Positions 15,327 to 23,286 of a stretch of 64,000 nucleotides of DNA are shown here, piece by piece. The stretch covers positions 62,001 to 126,000 of the forward strand of contig DAOTJE010000006.1 of NCBI GenBank assembly GCA_035448545.1, read 5' to 3'. The notes beneath the pieces are model-generated. The model did not search any database. It had not been told where the DNA came from and saw nothing but the letters and a program-made list of their open reading frames with translations. Position 1 is the stretch's first letter. Each line of letters opens with the position of its first letter. The position numbers and the translations under genes are program-made. The stretch is from Anaerobaca sp035448545. GTDB taxonomy: Bacteria; Planctomycetota; Phycisphaerae; Sedimentisphaerales; Anaerobacaceae.

Positions 15327-17816
15327 ATGCTGCCGTTCACCGATCCCGTACTGATCTTCGCCACGGTCCTGGCGCTGATTCTGGTCGTGCCGCTGCTGGC
15401 GCGGAGACTGCACCTGCCCGAGATCATCGGACTGATCGCCGCCGGAATCGTCTTCGGTCCGCACGGCGTCGGGGTTCTGGCCCGGGACCAGACCATCCAC
15501 CTGCTCGGCACCGTCGGTCTGCTGTACATCATGTTTCTGGCGGGGCTGGAGATCGACCTGCATCAGGTGCGCAAGAACCGCAGCCACGCGATCGTCTTCG
15601 GGTTACTGACGTTCGGCATTCCTCTGGCGATGGGAATCCCGATGGGCATCTGGGTGCTTGGGCTGACGGTTCCCTCGGCCATCCTCCTGGCGAGCATGTT
15701 CAGCTCACACACGCTGGTGACCTTTCCGATCGTGGGGAAGCTGGGTCTGGCCAAGTCCCGCTCGGTGACAACAGTCATCGGCGGGACCATCATCACCGAC
15801 ACGCTGGCCCTGTTGCTGCTCTCGGTGATCGCCAGCACCACCCGGGGCGATTTGACCGTGGGGTTCTGGGTCCGGCTGTTCGTCCTGATGTTCGTCTACG
15901 TTGTGGCTGTCCTGACCCTCATCCCCCGGATCGGCCGCAAGTTCTTCCGCGACATCGCGGTCGACGAGAACAGCGAGTTCATTTTTGTCCTGGCGGTGGC
16001 GCTGTTCAGTTCGTTTCTGGCGCACGCCGCCGGACTGGAGCCGATCATCGGCGCCTTCCTGGCCGGGATCGCTCTGAACTCTCTGATTCCTGAGAAAAGC
16101 CTCTTGATGACCCGGATTCACTTCACCGGCGACATCATCTTTATCCCCTTCTTCCTGCTGTCCGTAGGCATGCTGGTCGATCTGAGCCTGCTGGTAGAGG
16201 GCTCCGGGGCGTGGATCATCTCCATCAGCATGATCGCGGTTGCCTTGCTGGCCAAGTGGGGCGCCGCGCGGAGCTGTACGGCGGCGTTGCGGTATCGACG
16301 GGACGAAGGCCGACTGATGTACGGGCTCAGCGTCAATCAGGCGGCTGCCACGCTGGCCGCGGTCATGGTGGGCTTTGATCTTGGACTGTTCTCCGAGGCG
16401 GTCATCACCGGCACCATCATGATGATCGCCGTGACCTGCCTGGTCGGCTCGCTCGTCACCGAACGCGCCGCCCGGGCCGTCGCTCTGCATGAAGAGCAGG
16501 CGGGCTTCGATGCCTCTTCGGCGCCGCACCGGATTATGATCCCCCTGGAGGAGCGAGGAGGGGCCCGAGAGCTGCTCGACGTCGCGCTGTTGCTCCGGGA
16601 GAAGGGATCACACGAGCCGCTGTACCCCGTTCGCGTGGCCGAGGAGGGCAGCGACTCGGATCAGCAGGTGGCGGCGGCCGAGAAAGTCCTTGCCCATACG
16701 GTCGTCCGCGCCATGGCGGCCGGTGTCCCGGTGACCCCTCTGACCAGCGTGGACCTCAGCGTCACGTCGGGCATTTTGCGGACCATCCGGGATAATCGGA
16801 TCTCCATGGTCCTGTTGAACTGGGACGGACAGGTCGGCTTCAAGACCCGTACGTTCGGACGCATCATCGATGCGGTCGTCGAACAGAGTGTTCAGTTCAT
16901 CCTGGTCAGTCGCTTCCGCAAGCCGGTCAGCACAACCACACGGATTGTGCTCGTCCTGCCGCCCCTGGCGGAGCGCCAGGGCGGCTTCGAGTCAGTCGTC
17001 ACCGCGGTCAAGACGCTGGCCAGTCAGGCGGGCACCACGCTGCTGGTCCGTTGTTCCGTCGAGACAAAGGTCGCCGCAGAGGCGTTCATCACGAAAACGC
17101 CGCCGTCCGTCTCCACATCCGTCCGGACCCTTCAGACGTGGAAGGCGGTGCAGACAGACCTGGCTGCCGAGATCCAGGCGAACGACTGGCTCATTCTCAT
17201 GAGCGCGCGCAAAGGAGAGGTCGCGTGGCAACCTGTCCTGGACCGTCTGCCCGGTCGTCTGGCCGCGCAGTTCCCTGACACGACGTTCTCCGTCATCATA
17301 CCACCTGTCCAAAGGTGGGACAGTCAACAGGCGGCCGACAGAATCCTTGATTCCTCCTACATCTTTTCGACGTTCACCCGCGAGCGGACGAAGTTGCAGA
17401 TGGACGTCACGAGCACCGAGCAGGCCATTCGAGAACTGCTGCGCTGCCATTTTGACGCGGGCTCCGACGAGACGTGTGCGATCACCCGCCTGCTGCACAC
17501 GATGAGCCAGGAAGAGCTGGTGGAGCTGACTAAGGACGTCGTGCTGCTTCACGCCCATATCCCGCAGGTCTCGGGATCCGTGGTCTTCCTGGGGGTCTCG
17601 CAGGCCCCGTTGGACGTGCCGCTGGCTTCCGGCGCGCCCCACGTGCTGATTATCCTGCTGGACCCGGTCGGGCAGGACCCGGCCAGGCACCTGCGGGCCC
17701 TGGCGGACATCGCCCGGATCATTCGCCTGCCGGACATGGTCCCGACGCTCCGGACCGCCCGGGACTTCGACAGTCTGATCTCGGATATCGCGCTTCGAAC
17801 GATCGCCGAGAAGTAG
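15327..17816 (+). CDS. CPA2-type cation/proton antiporter fused to USP-like and PTS EIIA-like domains
   Basis: 829 residues; GAGGA lies 6 nt before ATG 15327. Residues 1-390 form a 12-13 helix Na+/H+ exchanger domain of the KefB/CPA2 type (LHLPEIIGLIAAGIVFGPHGVG at the N-terminus, DTLALLLLSVI and LEPIIGAFLAGIALNS in the core). About 395-640 look like one or two universal-stress-protein folds (HRIMIPLEERGGARELLDVALLLRE; TRIVLVLPPLAERQGGFESVVTAVK). The last ~150 residues (MDVTSTEQAIRELLRCHFDAG... VVLLHAHIPQVSG) match a PTS EIIA-2/nitrogen-type domain with a candidate phospho-His in LLHAH. This suggests antiport gated by phosphorylation or nucleotides. It is an integral inner-membrane protein. 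Confidence 0.88.
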   Translation: MLPFTDPVLIFATVLALILVVPLLARRLHLPEIIGLIAAGIVFGPHGVGVLARDQTIHLLGTVGLLYIMFLAGLEIDLHQVRKNRSHAIVFGLLTFGIPLAMGIPMGIWVLGLTVPSAILLASMFSSHTLVTFPIVGKLGLAKSRSVTTVIGGTIITDTLALLLLSVIASTTRGDLTVGFWVRLFVLMFVYVVAVLTLIPRIGRKFFRDIAVDENSEFIFVLAVALFSSFLAHAAGLEPIIGAFLAGIALNSLIPEKSLLMTRIHFTGDIIFIPFFLLSVGMLVDLSLLVEGSGAWIISISMIAVALLAKWGAARSCTAALRYRRDEGRLMYGLSVNQAAATLAAVMVGFDLGLFSEAVITGTIMMIAVTCLVGSLVTERAARAVALHEEQAGFDASSAPHRIMIPLEERGGARELLDVALLLREKGSHEPLYPVRVAEEGSDSDQQVAAAEKVLAHTVVRAMAAGVPVTPLTSVDLSVTSGILRTIRDNRISMVLLNWDGQVGFKTRTFGRIIDAVVEQSVQFILVSRFRKPVSTTTRIVLVLPPLAERQGGFESVVTAVKTLASQAGTTLLVRCSVETKVAAEAFITKTPPSVSTSVRTLQTWKAVQTDLAAEIQANDWLILMSARKGEVAWQPVLDRLPGRLAAQFPDTTFSVIIPPVQRWDSQQAADRILDSSYIFSTFTRERTKLQMDVTSTEQAIRELLRCHFDAGSDETCAITRLLHTMSQEELVELTKDVVLLHAHIPQVSGSVVFLGVSQAPLDVPLASGAPHVLIILLDPVGQDPARHLRALADIARIIRLPDMVPTLRTARDFDSLISDIALRTIAEK

Positions 17817-18143
17817 CCGCCCCGCCCGGCCACCCTCGTCTCAGGCCGGCCCGAGAGGCCGGGATCCGCGGGCACGGGAGCGATTACCCATTTCGGCTTG
17901 GGGTCAAAGTCCGGTTCGTAGCGATCCGCCTTGGGCGGATGATCCTCCTGGTATGCCCGTACGGGCACACGGTGGTCCTTATCGACCATAAAACCCGAGA
18001 GCCGGTCGTTCCATATCTTCCACAAGCGCTTTTTTCCGCTCCCGGCAGGAAACGGGTCATCGCGTCGTTGTGCAGCCCTTGACGGGTGGCGATATCCGTG
18101 GTAGGCTGCATATTTTTGGGAACCCTGGCCAGGGATAGAAGAC
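17817..18143. other. Intergenic region with gyrA promoter and a possible antisense gene relic
   Basis: 327 nt. The 3' end carries the gyrA promoter. On the minus strand, about 17830-18060 reads as a natural-looking peptide (LWKIWNDRLSGFMVDKD...PDFDPKPKWV) without a matching start, so a decayed or unrecognised gene fragment is possible. Confidence 0.4.
18079..18107 (+). promoter_or_regulatory. Candidate sigma70 promoter of gyrA
   Basis: TTGACG (18079-18084), 17-nt spacer, TAGGCT (18102-18107); transcript start expected near 18114, giving a leader of about 30 nt with AGGGA before ATG 18144. Confidence 0.55.
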
Positions 18144-20711
18144 ATGACGAAGGACGTGGAACAACCCCAGGAACGCTTTGAGGATATGCCAATTCTTGAG
18201 GAGCTCAAGAATTCATATCTGAACTACGCAATGAGCGTAATCGTCTCGCGCGCCCTGCCGGATGCACGGGACGGCCTGAAGCCCTCCCAGCGGCGCATCC
18301 TCGTGGCGATGAATGATCTGAACCTGGGTCCGCGAAGCGCCCATCGAAAATGCGCCAAGATCGTCGGCGACACCAGCGGCAACTACCACCCGCACGGAGA
18401 TCAGGCCACCTACGGGACGCTCGTCCGCCTGGGCCAGGACTGGAACATGCGGTATCCACTGGTGGACCCCCAGGGCAACTTCGGCAGCATCGACGCGGAC
18501 CCGCCCGCGGCCATGCGCTACACCGAGGCCCGCATGGCGGCGCCCGCCATGGAGATGCTTCAGGACCTCGACTACGATACGGTCGACTTCATCCCCAATT
18601 ATGACGAAACGCGGATGGAGCCGGTGGTGCTTCCGTCGAGATTTCCGAACCTGCTGGTCAACGGCTCGACCGGAATTGCCGTCGGGATGGCCACGAATAT
18701 CCCGCCGCACAACATCAAGGAAATCTGCGATGCCCTGCTGTTGGTGATCAACGACCCGAAGTGCGGCTTCAAGGATATCATGAAGGTCCTGCCCGGCCCG
18801 GACTTCCCCACCGGCGGCATCATCTGCGGCAAGAAGGGCATCGTCGACGCCTACACCACCGGCCGCGGCCATCTGAAGCTGCGAGCCAAAACGGAGGTCG
18901 AAACCGACAAGCGAGGACGGGAGCGAATCGTCGTCACCGAGATCCCGTACACCGTCATTAAGACGGCGATCGTCTCGAAGATCGCCGAGTGCGTGCACGG
19001 CGGGACCATCCCGGAGATCGCCGACGTCCGCGACGAGTCCGACCGTCATGGGCTGCGGATCGTGGTGGAGCTCAAGAAGGACTCCGACGCCGAGATCGTG
19101 CTGAACAAGCTGTTCCGCTACACGCCGTTGCAGACCACGTTTGCCATCGCCAACATTGCACTGGTCAACAATCAGCCCGAAACGCTCAACATCCGCGAGA
19201 TGCTGCAGTGTTTCATCGACCATCGCAAGAACGTCATTCGCCGGCGAAGCCGGTTCCTTCTGCGGCGCTGCCGCAACCGCGCCCACATCCTGGAAGGCCT
19301 GATCCTGGCGGTGACGGATATCGACGAGATCATCGAGATTATCAAGAAATCGCCCGATGCGCCGACCGCCAAGCTGAACCTGATGAACAAGCCGCTGCGG
19401 CTGGTCGAGATGGAGACGCTGCGCAAGCTGCTGCCCGCCGCGTTCGTCAAGGCCAAGAGCCGGGGCGACCACTTCCTCACGGGGCCCCAGGCGGATGCGA
19501 TCCTGACGATGCAGTTGCAGCGGCTGACCGGACTGGAGATCGAGAAGTTGGCCAAGGACTACGCCGGACTCATCGAGCAGATTCAGGGCTACGAGGCCAT
19601 CCTCTCCAACGAGAACGTCCTGCTCGACATCATCCGGGAAGACCTCCACGAGATCAAAGAGAAGTACGGCGACCGCCGCCGCACCCAGATCGCCGGCGCC
19701 GTCGAAACGCTCGAAATCGAGGATCTGATCGCCGACGAAGACGTCATCGTCACCGTCAGTCACATCGGCTACATCAAGCGGATGCCCACCGACACCTACC
19801 GTCGCCAGGGCCGGGGCGGTCGCGGCGTCATCGGCTCCGACACGAAAGAAGGCGACTTCATCAAGCACCTGTTCATCGCCTCGACGCACGACTACCTGCT
19901 GGTCTTCACCAACCGGGGCAAGTGCTACTGGCTGAGGGTTTACGACGTGCCTGCCATGAGCCGCCAGAGCAAAGGACGCAGCATCGCCAACCTTCTGAAC
20001 CTGGGCAACCAGCAGATCGCCTCAATCATCGCGGTCAGCAGCTTCGAGGACGAAGAGGGTGGCCCTGAACGGCAGCTTGTGATGGCGACCAAGAACGGCG
20101 TCGTGAAGAAGACGCGCCTGAGTGCCTACGGCAACCCGCGCGCCAGCGGCGTGATCGCGATCAACCTGGACCCGAACGATGCGTTGATCGGGGTGGCTCA
20201 AACCACCGGCCAGGACCAGATCATTCTGGGCACTCGGGACGGGATGACGATCCGCTTCGACGAGCGGGAAGTCCGCTCGATGGGGCGCGCCTCGCGCGGT
20301 GTTCGCGGCATCCACCTGCGCAGCGGCGACGAGGTCGTCGGCATGGTTATCGTCGAGGAGAAATCGGCCCTGTTCACGGTCTGCGAGAACGGCTACGGCA
20401 AGCGCACGGGCATCGAGAACTACAAGGCCCAGTCGCGCGGCGGCGTCGGCCTCAAGAACATCAAGACCTCCGAGCGCAACGGCAAGGTCGTGGCGCTCAA
20501 GGCGGTTCACAGCGGAGACGATCTGATGCTCATCACGGCCAACGGGATGATCATCCGCACGGGCCTCGATGAGATTCGCTCCATCGGGCGCAACACGCAG
20601 GGCGTTCGGTTGATCAAACTCAAGGAAGGCGACAAGCTGGTCGCCGCCGAGAAGATCGCCGCCGAAGACCTCGAGGACGAAGGCGAAGGGGAAGGCAACG
20701 GTCGTTCGTAA
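18144..20711 (+). CDS. gyrA: DNA gyrase subunit A
   Basis: 855 residues. Breakage-reunion subunit of gyrase, which introduces negative supercoils with GyrB. The N-terminal winged-helix domain holds the catalytic Tyr126 in AMRYTEARM. The quinolone-determining segment reads HPHGDQATYGTLVR, so the positions equal to E. coli Ser83 and Asp87 are Gln87 and Gly91. The GyrA box is present as QGRGGRG (about residue 554), and the C-terminal pinwheel has six blade repeats (e.g. GVKNIKTSERNGKV-like), so this is gyrase rather than topoisomerase IV ParC. Acidic C-terminal tail (EDLEDEGEGEGN). Normal length for the family. gyrB is not nearby. Confidence 0.97.
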   Translation: MTKDVEQPQERFEDMPILEELKNSYLNYAMSVIVSRALPDARDGLKPSQRRILVAMNDLNLGPRSAHRKCAKIVGDTSGNYHPHGDQATYGTLVRLGQDWNMRYPLVDPQGNFGSIDADPPAAMRYTEARMAAPAMEMLQDLDYDTVDFIPNYDETRMEPVVLPSRFPNLLVNGSTGIAVGMATNIPPHNIKEICDALLLVINDPKCGFKDIMKVLPGPDFPTGGIICGKKGIVDAYTTGRGHLKLRAKTEVETDKRGRERIVVTEIPYTVIKTAIVSKIAECVHGGTIPEIADVRDESDRHGLRIVVELKKDSDAEIVLNKLFRYTPLQTTFAIANIALVNNQPETLNIREMLQCFIDHRKNVIRRRSRFLLRRCRNRAHILEGLILAVTDIDEIIEIIKKSPDAPTAKLNLMNKPLRLVEMETLRKLLPAAFVKAKSRGDHFLTGPQADAILTMQLQRLTGLEIEKLAKDYAGLIEQIQGYEAILSNENVLLDIIREDLHEIKEKYGDRRRTQIAGAVETLEIEDLIADEDVIVTVSHIGYIKRMPTDTYRRQGRGGRGVIGSDTKEGDFIKHLFIASTHDYLLVFTNRGKCYWLRVYDVPAMSRQSKGRSIANLLNLGNQQIASIIAVSSFEDEEGGPERQLVMATKNGVVKKTRLSAYGNPRASGVIAINLDPNDALIGVAQTTGQDQIILGTRDGMTIRFDEREVRSMGRASRGVRGIHLRSGDEVVGMVIVEEKSALFTVCENGYGKRTGIENYKAQSRGGVGLKNIKTSERNGKVVALKAVHSGDDLMLITANGMIIRTGLDEIRSIGRNTQGVRLIKLKEGDKLVAAEKIAAEDLEDEGEGEGNGRS

Positions 20712-20771
20712 TGCGCCCATGGGAGCCTGCCCCTTCAATTGCGTTCGGAGCGAGCTCGCAACGAAGCCGAC

Positions 20772-20820
20772 GGGGCATAGGGCCGCCGCCAAAGTAGCGT
20801 CTTACGACGCCACTACAAAC
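20772..20820 (+). repeat. Interspersed hairpin repeat, copy 1
   Basis: GGGGCATA (20772-20779), 14 nt, then a 27-nt stem-loop element GTAGCGTC-TTAC-GACGCCACTACAAAC (20794-20820). A second copy at 57078-57127 has the same order and spacing; the stem bases differ in matched pairs (CGTC/GACG against CGCC/GGCG). It fills most of the 126-nt gyrA-holA gap. Confidence 0.65.
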
Positions 20821-20837
20821 GAGATCAGGACCCGCCC

Positions 20838-21791
20838 ATGGGTGAGCAAATCTACGTCATCGCAGGCAAAGAGGAACCGCTGGTCAACGCCCGGTGCCAG
20901 GAGCTGATCGATCGCCTGGTCGATCCGCAAGACCGCATGACGGGACTGCTCTCGGCCGACGGCGACCAGGTTTCGCTCTCCGACGTGCTCGATGAACTGC
21001 GGACCGCGCCCTTCCTGACGGGCCGGCGCGTGGTGGTCATCAAGGGCGCCGACGACTTCGTCTCGAAGAACCGCCAGGCCCTGGAGAACTACTTCGACAA
21101 ACCCTCTCCCACCGGTGTTCTTGTGCTGACCGTCGGCAGTTGGCCCAAGCAGACGAAGCTGGCCAAGAAACTGGGCAAGGTAGGCACGCTGATCGAGGTC
21201 AGTCCGCCGAAGCGTCACGAGCTGCCCAAGCATCTCATCGAATACGCGCAGCGGACGAGCAAGATGAAGCTCGACCGCCCGGCCGCCGAGATGCTGATCG
21301 AGCTGGTCGGAGAAGACCTGACGCTGCTGTACAACGAGATCGACAAACTGGCGCTGTTTGCGCGGGGCGAGAAGACGATCACCTCGCGACACGTCGAGTC
21401 GTTAGCCGGACACAACCGTATCTTCGGTGCGTTTGAAGTGATCGAAGCGATGATCGCCGGCAACCCGCTCCAGGCCATCCGGCGGCTGCGCAATATGTTC
21501 GAAGAAGACAAGAGCGCCGAGTACACCGTCGTCGGCGCCTTCGCCTACCACCTGCGCCGCATGTTCACCGCCAAGGTCATGCTCGAGAAGGGCGCCGCCC
21601 CGGGCGATGTCGCCGGCCAGTTGCGGATCTGGAACAACAAGGACCGTTTCTTCACACAATTGAAGCAGACGTCGCTGGAGCAGTTGGGCAAATACATCGA
21701 GCAATTAGCCGCCATCGACTACGCCGTCAAAACCGGCCAGGCCAAGACCCAGGTCGCCATGGAGCAGCTCGTCCTCCGCCTCGCCGGGTAG
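20838..21791 (+). CDS. holA: DNA polymerase III delta subunit
   Basis: 317 residues from ATG 20838, with CAGGA upstream. The delta subunit opens the beta sliding clamp inside the clamp-loader complex. The order of motifs fits HolA: a Rossmann-like start EQIYVIAGKEEPLVNARC, strand RRVVVIKGADDF, VLVLTVGSWPKQTKLAKKL (Walker-like position without a functional P-loop, as usual for delta), the helical lid MKLDRPAAEMLIELVGEDLTLLYNEIDKLALF, the HVESLAGHNRIFGAFEVIEAM segment and the C-terminal collar domain ending AMEQLVLRLAG. Length is close to the family norm. It sits 126 nt after gyrA behind a repeat element, so it may have its own promoter. Confidence 0.9.
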   Translation: MGEQIYVIAGKEEPLVNARCQELIDRLVDPQDRMTGLLSADGDQVSLSDVLDELRTAPFLTGRRVVVIKGADDFVSKNRQALENYFDKPSPTGVLVLTVGSWPKQTKLAKKLGKVGTLIEVSPPKRHELPKHLIEYAQRTSKMKLDRPAAEMLIELVGEDLTLLYNEIDKLALFARGEKTITSRHVESLAGHNRIFGAFEVIEAMIAGNPLQAIRRLRNMFEEDKSAEYTVVGAFAYHLRRMFTAKVMLEKGAAPGDVAGQLRIWNNKDRFFTQLKQTSLEQLGKYIEQLAAIDYAVKTGQAKTQVAMEQLVLRLAG

Positions 21792-21802
21792 GGCCGGTTC
21801 CT

Positions 21803-22726
21803 TCAGCCCTGCAACTCCTCCAGCCACACATCCGATTGGGCCTTCGAGTAGCCCAGGAAGGCGGAATCGGGATTGTGCTGTTCGAAGGCCCGGCGGGCGG
21901 CGGCCTTGTTTGCATTGGCGTAGCAGTATACGCAGCCGTGCGGACAGGTGTTGTAGGTCCCGATGTCGGTGCTTTCGGTGCAGCCGCACTGAGGCCTGGT
22001 GCCCTTGTCCTTGTACGGTGTCTCGCTCGGGCCGAACAATCGCTCGATGAGAGCTCCATCGATGCAGTGGGCCTTGTGAATCCGCTCGCCGAGCAGGTAA
22101 TCGCCGCAGCAGGAGTGCATCGTGATGCCGTGCTCAGCAGCCACCTCCGCAAGCCGGTTGGCCAGATCGATCCGCACCTGCTCGCTCGGCTCGATCACCC
22201 GAACGCCTTGGGCCCTCTCCAAATCCTTGAAGTTGCGTCGGACCTTCCCGTAGAACGCAACAAAGCTGAAATAGCACCGCGCGACGAGTCCTTCCAGTTC
22301 GCTCGCAAGAGATTCGAACGCACGCAAATAGAACGCTTCGTCACTGATGCTCGACAGGATGATCGGATCGAACCGCCAGTTGATGTGCGCGGACGAGTAG
22401 CGCCCGGCAAGGCGCTTCAATGTGCTCAGCGCTGCCTGCTTGTCCACGTCGCTCTCGAACGCCGACGGCAATGCCGTCACAGTGTAGTTGAAGTAGAATC
22501 GATAGCCGAGGCGATCGAGGGTTTCGAGGTGCGTCAGGAACGGGGTGAAGTCCTTCGACCAGAAGACGAAACAGTCCACATCGTCAGGCGTCAGGGACAC
22601 GCGATATCGCCGGCCGCCGAAGGGATTGACCACGCCGACGAATCCCTCCCGAATCCGTTTCATGAACCACTCGCCATAGAAGGCCGGAATGTCGGTGCGT
22701 CGTGAAACTGAGATGATTCGTCTCAT
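21803..22726 (-). CDS. DUF1848 family protein with C-terminal CX3CX2C cluster motif
   Basis: 307 residues from ATG 22726 (MRRIISVSRRTDIPAFY), the conserved family N-terminus; an upstream extension to 22870 is not conserved-looking and is left out. DUF1848 signatures: SRRTDIPAFYGEWFMKRI, GVVNPFGGRRYRVSLTPDDVDCFVFWSKD, HINWRFDPIIL. The C-terminus carries C247/C249 and then C261-PHG-C265-VY-C268, i.e. CX3CX2C, the spacing that binds a 4Fe-4S cluster in radical SAM enzymes, but here at the end of the chain. Function unknown; a radical or Fe-S enzyme is likely. It is convergent with holA (11-nt gap). Confidence 0.85.
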   Translation of the reverse strand: MRRIISVSRRTDIPAFYGEWFMKRIREGFVGVVNPFGGRRYRVSLTPDDVDCFVFWSKDFTPFLTHLETLDRLGYRFYFNYTVTALPSAFESDVDKQAALSTLKRLAGRYSSAHINWRFDPIILSSISDEAFYLRAFESLASELEGLVARCYFSFVAFYGKVRRNFKDLERAQGVRVIEPSEQVRIDLANRLAEVAAEHGITMHSCCGDYLLGERIHKAHCIDGALIERLFGPSETPYKDKGTRPQCGCTESTDIGTYNTCPHGCVYCYANANKAAARRAFEQHNPDSAFLGYSKAQSDVWLEELQG

Positions 22727-23286
22727 CGTGCCTGGCACAGCCCCATCGCAGCCGGAACGGTACCGCACACCGGTGCCTGCAAAAAGGAAGACGGAGTCGC
22801 CCTCCTCCGGAACGACTCCGTAGCTTCTGGGAAACCGCGATCGGCCCCGCGCCTGCTGCCTCGGGTCCAACCTCGGCTCTTGCCATTCTAAAAGGGCGGG
22901 CGGTACCTCCTCCTCGTCAGATCGGCGTCATGTCAGTTTAGGACGGCCCGCCCCGGGTTTTCGGAGATCCGCGTTTACAGAGGTCTTTGGCCTGTCTGCC
23001 GGTCCACATCCCGTGTCCTTGTCGTCGGGCCATCTGTCACATCCCAACCGCTGCCCTACGACCTGCCACCAACAACGTAGTCAATCCTTCGGCCGATGGC
23101 AAGCACCTATTTATCTCATTTGCCCTATTTTTTCCAGAAACCGCATTTACCCTTGACCCTGCTGCTGCAAGTGCCGTATTCACCCGTACTAAGAGCCGCA
23201 ATGGTTGTTCTGCCGATTCTCGCGCGAGCCGAAAAAAAAAGGTTTCACAGGCTGAACCATCCGATGACGGAACCGACCGGTTGTCA
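22727..23286. other. Intergenic region, no gene supported
   Basis: 560 nt between two minus-strand genes. The part nearest the DUF1848 gene holds an inverted pair GGGCGGGC (near 22890) / GGCCCGCCC (near 22943). The rest has no coherent reading frame and is less GC-rich than the genes around it, with an A9 run near 23231. Confidence 0.6.

Noticed and set aside
18213..19889. A long minus-strand frame opposite gyrA
   Set aside because: gyrA is certain on the plus strand; the antisense product shows no family pattern.
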